Below, piece by piece: positions 56,513 through 64,000 of a stretch of 64,000 nt of DNA (positions are counted from its first letter, which is position 1; every line of letters begins with the position of its first letter). The stretch spans positions 1,364,001 through 1,428,000 of the forward strand of contig CM073202.1 in the NCBI GenBank assembly GCA_037042915.1. Reading direction: 5' to 3'. The notes beneath the pieces are model-generated. The model searched no databases. It worked only from the letters and a program-made list of their open reading frames with translations, and was not told the origin of the DNA. This DNA is from Auricularia sp. M13. Taxonomy: Eukaryota; Basidiomycota; Agaricomycetes; Auriculariales; Auriculariaceae. Both the position numbers and the translations under genes were made by a program.

Positions 56513-57697
56513 ATGGCATCGCCGCAGACGCGCACTCTCGCCGTGGGCGGCCTGCCCGTGACTGTGTACAGCGACCCTGTCGACGCGGAAGCGACGCTGC
56601 CTGTGACGGTTGTCTTCGCACTGCACGGGCGCATGTCGCATTCGGGTGCCAAGCCATTCGTGTCTACTATCCTTGCGTGTTTTGCGGAAGTCAGGAGAAG
56701 ACGCGACGCGGGGGCAAAGATCGATAGACAACTTGTGGTCGTGGCTGTTGTGAGTCGGTGTGCATGCGCACTCAGTTGAGCATGGCATAATGCTTGCAGG
56801 ATCATGTGAGTGCGCGTTGCAGCTATATTTCGTGGCAGAACGGTATGAAATGCTTGGCGATGGGTAGCGAAACCATGGACACAGGATCGTGGATAAGGCA
56901 AAGAACCTTGGGTGGGACACGGACCCAGCGAAGGATAACGCAACGCATGCGTGAGTCGCGAGATTGTGCAGATGGTAATTGGGTTTGACGACCCATGCGC
57001 GTATGTACCAGCGTGGACATGTATGCACAACAAGGTGACCCGGTTCGCACTTGAACGCTTTGGTCAGAACTGACGGAACGGGTGCCCTGTCTGCAGAGGG
57101 CACAGCTCGGGACGTGTCGTTCCTCATTGACTTTCTGCCCGCGTATCTCTTTCCGTCCGGGGAGAACTACGTCGCGGACTGGGGCGTCATAGGCGTGAGC
57201 ATGGGCGGCCACTCGGTTTGGATCCTTTTGCGCGAAGGTTCGTCGCATGCTGCGATAAGTCCACCCCAGTAACGAACTGTGTTGTAGAACCACGCATTAC
57301 ATTCGGCGTGCCAATAATCGGGTGCCCGAACTACACGCCGCTCATGGAGTGGCGGATGAAGCAGACGTTCGGGACGACGGAGCTCAAGGGCCCGCGGTAC
57401 CCCGACTCGTTGCGCGCGCACGTCGAAAAGGGCCTCGCAAGCGCTAACCACAGCGTACCCGACGCGGTGAACCCGTTCTTTGGAAAGAAGATCCTCGTGC
57501 TGAGCGGGGCGGACGACCAGTTGGTGCCGTGGCACGCGAGCAAGGACTTTGTCGACGCGCTGGCTGTGGGGCCGCGCGGCGTGAAGCGGGTCATCGTGCA
57601 GGATGGCGCCGGGCACGAAGTGACGGAGCTCATGGAGCGGGAAACTGCTGCGTTTGTCGCGGATGTGCTGACTGCTGCTGTGTCGAGTCGCATGTAG
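56513..57697 (+). CDS. Alpha/beta hydrolase (dienelactone hydrolase/esterase-like)
   Basis: The start MASPQTRTLAVGG (good CCACCATGG context). The fold reads TVVFALHGRMSHSG, VVVAVDHRNHGHRIVDKAK, NATHAVDMYAQQEGTARDV, WGVIGVSMGGHSVW (nucleophile Ser in G-V-S-M-G-G), KKILVLSGADDQLVPW (acid) and IVQDGAGHEVTELM (His). The triad appears complete. Six exons include a 6-nt microexon (GATCAT, 56,800-56,805) encoding D-H of VDHRNHG and a 23-nt exon. Substrate cannot be predicted; it is cytosolic, as no signal peptide is seen. Confidence 0.85.
56800..56805 (+). other. 6-nt microexon in the alpha/beta hydrolase
   Basis: TGCTTGCAG|GATCAT|GTGAGT adds D-H between VVVAV and RNHGHR, completing the conserved VDHRNHG segment. 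Introns on either side are 50 and 62 nt. Confidence 0.82.
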
Positions 57698-58172
57698 GCT
57701 TGAAGACCCGAGTGTAGCGGCGACAAAAGAAATACCAGCAAACCCCAAGACGAAATCGTGGCTGGAGTGCAAGTACCATTATCGACGCGACCCTGAATAA
57801 GATGCACATTTGAGAGACCAAGGCCGCAGGCATCCAGAATGCAATGAATTGGTCGGCTGCACAGTTTGACAGAGCGCTAGAGATGGTTGTATCTGTCGAT
57901 TCTGATAATTGCCCTTGCTGTCAACACGTCCGAGCCAGCGACAACGCGCTGCTGGGTCTCGAGGTACTGTCGAATCACTCATTACACTGAGAATTCAGCC
58001 CGCGTCGACATTCCGGAAGCCTCGGTTCTGCGAGAGCGCTGTGCGCAGGAGCGTGCGTGGTGTATCAATGTGATGGAAAGCAGAGCCAAGTCGGCGCGCG
58101 CCGTTTGAGGCATTTCAAACTTGAGTTGCAACCACGGTCTAACCTGGCCCTTATGCACGTACTGGCGACTCG
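57698..58172. other. Intergenic region
   Basis: About 475 bases between co-directional genes; nothing was recognised. Confidence 0.4.
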
Positions 58173-60609
58173 ATGGCAGAGACGCTAGTTGCCATTCTCC
58201 TGGTCACGTCCTCGGGGAAAGGCAAGACCGTCTCGTTCTGGTGGCCGCCGCGGCCCAAGCGCCTGCCCCGTCTCGCGCGCCCGCGTCCGGACCCGCGCGA
58301 GGCGTACACGGCCCACAGAACCGACGTCCAGTGGCGCGCGGCCTTCTCGCCCGACTTTGACCGCCAGATTGGCCGCGACGCCGCGCAGCTGTACGCGCAG
58401 GACGACGAGGACTCGTATGAGTGGCAGCCGCCAACCTTCGTCCGCCGCCAGTCGCCTGCACAGGGCCGCTCGTCGTCGACTGGCCGCGACTCGCCCGTCG
58501 TGGACCGCTCGTTCGACCGCTCACACATCGGCGACGAGGTCCACAACGACGGCGTGCTCACTCCGCTTGTGCTGGGCTACCCTCTGAACGCTCTCGCCGC
58601 TCTGCTCGCCCCGATTGCGCTGTGCCACCAGAAATTTGAGCTCCTCGTAGATGAGCTTGTCTTCCTTGGCCATCCAGTTTGCCGCGACGCCGACGGCTCG
58701 TGGCCACCCGTACCGACTCCGGGAAGCGTTCCAAAGGTGGACATCCCAACGAGTACGAACCCGGACGGCATTGCGCATTCGCACTCCCTCCATATGTTTC
58801 ACGTCGTCTTTGTCCTCGACAGGCCGGACCCGTCATCTGCTTCCACGGGCAACTTGGCGAGATATTACGACGCGTTATACCGTCAAGTCGCCTTCAAGCT
58901 GACCGCCGCGCTCTATCTGGAGCAGAGTGCGAATGGCCGTGTTGATAACGACTGCGATTTCCTCGAGGAACTCAAGTCCAGAGTCCTCATGCGAGGTGAG
59001 CATGCTGCCAGCATTCGAGATGTCATAGTCATTAAATTGTGTTCCCAGATCCATACGACAGCGCGTCGGGCGATTATAATGCAGCCATAGATAAATTCAT
59101 GAAGGTTGCGCTGAACAGCGCCATTGCTAGCGGTATCCGCAAGACATATGAAGCGATTAAGAACAAGGACCTCGTGGACGTCGTCATCGGCGACATACAC
59201 GTGCAAATCCAGCTCCCGCCCTACCTAGACGCGCTGCTGCATGACCCGGACGACATAGACTACCCATCGGACGACGACGAAGACGATAATAACTGGGGCG
59301 CGGAGAGTATTGGATGGCGCCTGCCCCCGTTCACGCCCTGGAAGTCGTTATTACTCATGGAAGACGAATCCGAGCTGGCAATCATTGAGGACCTTAGTCA
59401 GTCCGGGACATTCGAGGGTGATATAAAATCCGAGGAGATGTTGGAGTTTTTGGACCATGCTAGTCCACATCTTTCGTACGTGTATGGCTCGATTCGTCTA
59501 CGTCGCAGTCTCACGATATCCATCAGGTTCAACGAAATCCATGACTTGCTTGCGTGGCAGCATTGGGAAAAGCTATGGTCTATCGTCCGCATACTCATCG
59601 CGAACCGCAAAGCGATGATTATCGACCCCATCCACCAGAGCCTCAAAGCCACCTATGTCCCTGTCCCGGGCTCCAATCTACCGTGCGTCCTCCTTTAGAA
59701 TTCCCTTTGTTTGCGCGTGCTCATCGCTAAATCCTCCCAGTCGCTCGCTCCTGATGGACTTCGAGCACCACTTCGCGAACGAGCCCGAGATCCCGCGTCT
59801 GCCCGAGATCCTATCCGACATCTCGCAGAACCCCCGCGAGACGTTCGCCAGCGCACTCAACGTGCCGCGCGAGCGCGTGCCGGCGTGGATGTATGTGCTC
59901 AAGTGGCTCATTCGGCGGCGCGTCGTCGTGCGGCTGCACACGCGCGTGCGCATCCGCGTGCCGGCGCACATCAAGGAGACCGTACGGCAGGAGCAGACGG
60001 CGCGCGCGGCCGAGCGACGCGTCGCGCGCGAGAAGCAGCTTGGGCAGGGTTCGCTGAAGCCGGCCGAGCGCAGGGGTCGCACACGCACACGAGACGCGAC
60101 GGTCTCGTGGGACTCGTCTGTCGAGGACGAGCTCGATGCCAGCAGCTTTCGGCGCGGGCACGCAAGGACGGACTCGGGGCTTGTGGCGGGGGATATCGGC
60201 GTGGAGGTGGAGGATGACGATGTGGACGAGTTCGACTGGCAGGACGAGGACGACAACTTGCTCCCCAGCATCATCCCCACGCCGCAGAAGGCGACGGCGC
60301 TACAGCGCATGTGGCTCGAGGCCATGACGCGTGGCAAGGATGCGCGCATGGTCGCGCTCTTCAAACGGTTTGTACTCTCTCGCCCGGTCGCGCGCCTGAT
60401 ATTGACACTGTGTAGGCTTGCGGACTACTTCGACGGCACCATTACTGAGGACGAGATCATGCAGATCAACTCGGACGAGAATATCACGCGACAGCAGTTC
60501 CGCGAGATGCTGCAGCATTTTAAGGAATATGTGCGTTGCATTGCGCTCGAGGCTAAAGGGCATGGCGCTGACCTTTTGCGCACAGCTCATCATATCAATG
60601 CACCCATAG
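58173..60609 (+). CDS. NPR3: GATOR1/SEACIT subunit Npr3 (nitrogen permease regulator 3)
   Basis: The start MAETLVAILLVTSSGKGKTVSF is the typical longin-like N-terminus. Further landmarks are LGYPLNALAALLAPIALCHQKFEL, HMFHVVFVLDRP, YRQVAFKLTAALYLEQSANG, DVVIGDIHVQIQLPPYLD and FTPWKSLLLMED. The winged-helix C-terminal part includes PAWMYVLKWLIRRRVVVRLHT and LADYFDGTITEDEIM, and the last exon gives HFKEYLIISMHP (stop 60,607-60,609). Five exons. With Npr2 and Iml1 it forms the GAP-bearing complex that restrains TORC1 at the vacuole under amino-acid limitation. The final intron (gtgcgt...cacag) is needed for the normal short ending. Confidence 0.93.
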
Positions 60610-60850
60610 GGATCCGCGAGGTCTATGTAGACGCTAATTCGTGATTCAAGTTGCGCGAGTCGCAGTTGAAGGTCGCAGTGCTGGTATATAGAGCAGACTT
60701 GTCCACCGACGTTGGTAGCCGCCCTACCACTTGTAAACTTAGTAGAATCACGGTATAATTCACGTAGGGACAGCGTAGGTGTTTGATAGTACAGTCTCGT
60801 CGGAGCATGCCGATTAGTTCTCTGCACAAGACTTCCACGCCATCCGAGCC

Positions 60851-61294
60851 ATGTCAGAACACACCTACGAAGCGCAGAACGACAATAGATTGGACGAGCT
60901 GCATAGCAAGCTCCGCACATTACGCGGTGTTCGTTGCAAATATCATTGCACTCTGCTTGTCCTGGCTGACAATGATGTACGGCTTAGGTCACCACCGATA
61001 TCCACGCAGACGTCGAACGACAGAATCTGACCCTGGATGATACAGTACGCGCTGCGCGTATATGTTTCGATTGGGGCTAATACTCGCGGTGGCGACCAGG
61101 GCGACACATTCTCGTCTTTCGGCAACCAACTCGCACAGACATCGCGAAACGCCGCACGGGCGTTCGGGCTGAATGGGCAGGGCGTGCGACAATGCAGGAC
61201 AATTGGCATGGTCGTGGGTGCTATGTTCGCACTGTGGATTCTCTGGCATTTGGCGAGCTGGTGGATAGCGCCGAGTTCGAGCGCACCCGCGTAA
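60851..61294 (+). CDS. SFT1: Sft1/Bet1-like Qc-SNARE
   Basis: Three exons. MSEHTYEAQNDNRLDELHSK, then TLRGVTTDIHADVERQN, TLDDTGDTFSSFGNQLAQTS, and a tail anchor GMVVGAMFALWILWHLASWW ending APSSSAPA. The heptad-patterned SNARE motif directly before a C-terminal helix, and the short length (about 110 residues), match the Golgi SNAREs Sft1/Bet1; which of the two is uncertain. It acts in ER-Golgi or intra-Golgi fusion. It lies 241 bases after NPR3 on the same strand. Confidence 0.85.
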
Positions 61295-62046
61295 GCGGGG
61301 TACGGTTTCTTGGTTCTCTCAGCTGTGAGCAAATGTCCTTGCGCACACATTTCACCGTCTGACGCCGCCTTTTAGCTGTTTTTGCTCACTGTATTAATAT
61401 ATCCATTGGATTCTGTTTGCGTCGCCAAGTTTGGTGGAATCTGGACGGGCTGCCATGGATTATGCCCAGACGCATTTTTGCCGCGGCGTCGTCTGGCCAA
61501 GAATCCGGTCCTGGATTCCCCGCGTTTTCGTTGAGGGACCTTGGGCCGAGGTGTGAGTGCTGCAAGCTTGCGTTGTAGTGTACATTTGCAGGCAGCGACA
61601 CCTGCTGGGGTCGAATTTCTGGCTGTTGTGACCCTGAGGGTAGTGCAACTGCGCAGGCTTTCCTAATACTCTGGAGAACCGTTCTGTGCCACAGCAAATT
61701 GAGCAATTGGACTTGCAGGAAGTTCGCGGAGGAACGAATGCTTTTGCGTCGGGCGCCGCCTGTGAGAGTTTGGAAGAGCGGTGTGAGTTGTGTTGTTCAT
61801 GTTCACATCCTCGCGAAGCTGAATCTGCCGTGACTTTGCAGCATGAGATGTTAGTCAAGGACTGAAGGAATGTCGCACACTTATGGATCTGTTCCCTGGC
61901 AAGGCAAAGCCGTGGAGCAAACGGCGATATTCTGCCTGTCCACAGAGTCCGAGGAATTGGAAGTCCCCGCGAGAACACTCCGCTCAGAGCAGCTCCATCG
62001 ATCAGCAGCACCGCGCGATACCACCAGGACTGCCATAAGGATAACC
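61295..62046. other. Intergenic region upstream of the SET gene
   Basis: Roughly 750 bases. The frame of the next gene is open back to an ATG at 61,870, so the coding region could begin there, but the conserved start MGIDRGFD at 62,047 has the better context. Confidence 0.4.
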
Positions 62047-63508
62047 ATGGGAATCGACCGCGGCTTTGACATGGTTCCCCGCCTGTCCCAAGGCGTGCTG
62101 GACCGGGACAACTGGTGCGACTTCATCGACTCCATCAACCACCATTACGCAGACGACGACAATGTCGAAGTCAAGCCAAACTACATCGAATTCAAAGCAG
62201 GCGAGCATCCCACGCTCCCGGTCGAAGGCCATAAGTTCCTTCGATTCAGCTCGAAGGTTTCTGGTAGTAATGCTCGCCTCACGAACATCGATACCTACAT
62301 AGAAACCGTCATGGGAATAGCTCAAGTCTACTTCGGCTCCCGAATCGTTCCCTGGCACGAGGTCAACGATGAACGTGGGCACTACAATTGGTCCGAAGTC
62401 CACGAGTCAGTCAGATCCTACGAGCAGGTTCGTGATGCTCCAACATCCTGGAATCTCGATATGTTCTAAACTCACTTTCCCACAGCGAGAGGAGCCCGAG
62501 GTCGCTACTAGCATCGCGCACATGCCAATGGGCAGCACCGACCCCGTCCGAGAACTCGATATACCCCTTTTCAAAGTCAAAGACATTCCCGGCAAAGGCA
62601 GAGGCCTCGTCGCCCGTTTCAATATCTCCGAGGGCACACGCATCCTCTGCGAGAAGCCCCTTCTCACAGTCCGACACATGCCACCCGACGACCTGCAGCG
62701 AGTCCTTGGACCAAAGTTGAAGGCCTTGTCGCGAGTGCAGCAGCAGCAGTTCCTGTCCCTGCACAACAACTTCCCCGGAAAGACGCCATTCGCTGGCATC
62801 GTCTTGACCAATGCTTTGCCCTGCGGCTCCGGGTCGCCTGTGGGCGGAGTCTACCCCATGGCGTGTCTCATCAACCACGACTGTCTTCCGAATGCCCACA
62901 ACAACTGGAACAGTGACGCGGAGCACGAGACCATCCACGCCGTCCGGCCCATCCGGTGTGGAGAGGAGATCACCATCTCGTACGACCGTGGCGGTCCATC
63001 GCAGGCGCGTCAGGCCTTTCTAGAGCAGGCCTTCGGTTTCCGCTGTTGCTGTCGCCGGTGCTCTCTCCCGCCGACAGAGCTCGAGGCCAGCGACACCCGC
63101 CGACTCCTCATGCAGCGCCTCGACGAGAGCATTGGAAATCCAATGGGCATGGCACGTAGCCCGGAAAAGAGTCTGGCAGACTGCCACGCACTACTTCGCG
63201 TCTTGGAGGACGAGTATGACGGGCATGCGCCAGCACACCTGGCTAGGCTATACTACGACGCCTTCCAAATCTGCATCGCGCATGGTGACCAGGCGCGCGC
63301 AAGCACATTTGCGGAGAGAGCGTACAAAGCTGGGATCACCTGCGAGGGCGAGGATAGCCCTTTGACCAAGCGGGTGAAGGAGTTCGCACTGAAACCGACT
63401 AGTCACAGCAGCTTCAGAGTTTATTCCAGGAAGTGGATTACTGCGAGGGCGCAGATACCGGAAGGTCTTGATACGGCACAGTTCGAGAAGTGGCTTTTTA
63501 GAGAGTGA
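62047..63508 (+). CDS. SET-domain protein with an N-terminal MGIDRGFD module
   Basis: Exon 1 (62,047-62,427) encodes MGIDRGFDMVPRLSQGV, WCDFIDSINHHYADDDNVEV, YIEFKAGEHPTLPVEGHKF, LRFSSKVSGSNA, HYNWSEVHESVRSYEQ. An intron then joins in frame to REEPEVATSIAHMPM and the SET region: IPGKGRGLVARFNISEGTRIL, VYPMACLINHDCLPNAHNNW (NHxCxPNA), IRCGEEITISYD (EEIxxSY) and the post-SET Cys cluster FGFRCCCRRCSLP. This is a SMYD/SET-like lysine methyltransferase core without a MYND finger. The first module is one I remember as a stand-alone fungal protein of unknown function, so this is either a true fusion or two genes merged by the intron. Confidence 0.75.
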
Positions 63509-63660
63509 CCCAGAGGCTGTCGGATTGTATAGCCAAGTGTTTCGGGCTTCGAATGCGCGACATGCACGTGTTACTTCGTCCGAATCTTATGCCGGTTTTT
63601 TACTACTATCCTCGCCCTGTGTGTTTGCAGGAGTGTACGGACCGGTCACCCTCTGCATTG

Positions 63661-64000
63661 ATGTCACCTACGTTGAAGGTTGAGCTACATTACGACATCG
63701 GCTCTCCTAAGAGCTGGATAGCGCTGGAGCTGCTTCTTCGCTATGCGCCTGTCTGGAACCTGCAGCTGGAGCTCTTTCCCGGCTTGCTTGGAGCTGTTTA
63801 CCAGCTGACTGGGAACGTGGCGCCAGCTACCAACCGCTACAAGGCAGCCCATGGCGTGTGTCTAACTCTAGATTGTGCGACCCGCCGACTCACACTCAGG
63901 ACATCCTTTCCTAGCTCATCGATCTCGGCCGCCATTTCGCTGAGAACAAGCGTCAGTAATAGTCCATTCAAACTGTGCCATTCTGCTTGCTGATGAGGCC
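63661..64000 (+). CDS. Kappa-class glutathione S-transferase/DsbA-like protein, 3' end outside window
   Basis: The start MSPTLKVELHYDIGSPKSWI has the DsbA-fold opening of GST-kappa and 2-hydroxychromene-2-carboxylate isomerases (Y-D-x-x-S-P-x-S/x-W). LELLLRYAPVWNLQLEL, FPGLLGAVYQLTGNVAP and NRYKAAHG follow. An intron near 63,859-63,920 leads to LIDLGRHFAENK. The usual SPYSW Tyr/Ser position reads SPKSW. The gene runs off the window end. Confidence 0.7.

Noticed and set aside
56060-57127. 355-codon minus-strand frame
   Set aside because: Antisense of the alpha/beta hydrolase and its flank; no recognisable domain.
61460-62011. 183-codon minus-strand frame
   Set aside because: Cys/Ser/Arg-rich, overlaps the upstream region of the SET gene, no motif and no splice-consistent extension.

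Overview
This window is nuclear DNA of a filamentous basidiomycete, most likely an Agaricomycete. The evidence is dense short introns (mostly 45-65 nt, donors such as GTGCGT, GTACGT, GTGAGT), tightly packed genes on both strands, and gene families typical of that group: a single-pass membrane protein with an IKWPEL tail, a DUF7727-like membrane protein, GH17/GH18/GH81 cell-wall hydrolases and Zn2Cys6 regulators. No prokaryotic, organellar or intact mobile-element gene was recognised. Gene models below were spliced by eye from reading frame, splice signals and remembered family motifs, so internal exon borders are less certain than gene identity.

Layout. 0-10 kb: 3' part of a paladin-like phosphatase (+), a Ser/Pro-rich membrane protein (+), a stand-alone GBD/FH3 formin-N-terminus protein (-), an alpha/beta hydrolase-fold protein lacking its nucleophile (+) and inositol phosphorylceramide synthase AUR1 (-). 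10-15.5 kb: a proteinase-K-like protease (-), a 2.2 kb gene-poor stretch and acyl-CoA-binding protein (-). 15.5-23.7 kb: a double-PH protein and two tandem paralogous Zn2Cys6 factors (+). 23.7-26.8 kb: gene-poor. 26.9-34 kb: GH18 chitinase (+), VTC1-like protein (-) divergent from a SIS1-type DnaJ (+), and farnesyl diphosphate synthase (+). 34.4-35.6 kb: decayed tannase/feruloyl esterase. 36-48.7 kb: a GPI-type secreted protein (-), membrane GH17 glucanase (-), RhoGAP (-), DUF7727-like protein (+) and a GH81 glucanase carrying beta-trefoil-like repeats (+). 49-64 kb: cyclophilin with a charged tail (-), Ras/Rap GTPase (+), DEAD-box helicase DBP2 (+), CRIB protein (+), alpha/beta hydrolase (+), GATOR1 subunit NPR3 (+), a Sft1/Bet1-like SNARE (+), a SET-domain protein with an extra N-terminal module (+) and the start of a kappa-class GST-like protein (+).

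Two themes link the genes. One is cell-wall remodelling: GH18, GH17, GH81 and a GPI-type protein. The other is small-GTPase/polarity signalling: GBD/FH3, double PH, RhoGAP, Rap-like GTPase and CRIB. The most striking structural signal is a set of microexons. Seven internal exons of 5-12 nt, plus an ATG-only coding exon, are placed inside or beside catalytic motifs and are required to restore the reading frame or the motif. The window also holds four apparent GC-AG introns, a 645-nt DBP2 intron, and several apparent indel frame breaks that could be assembly errors.
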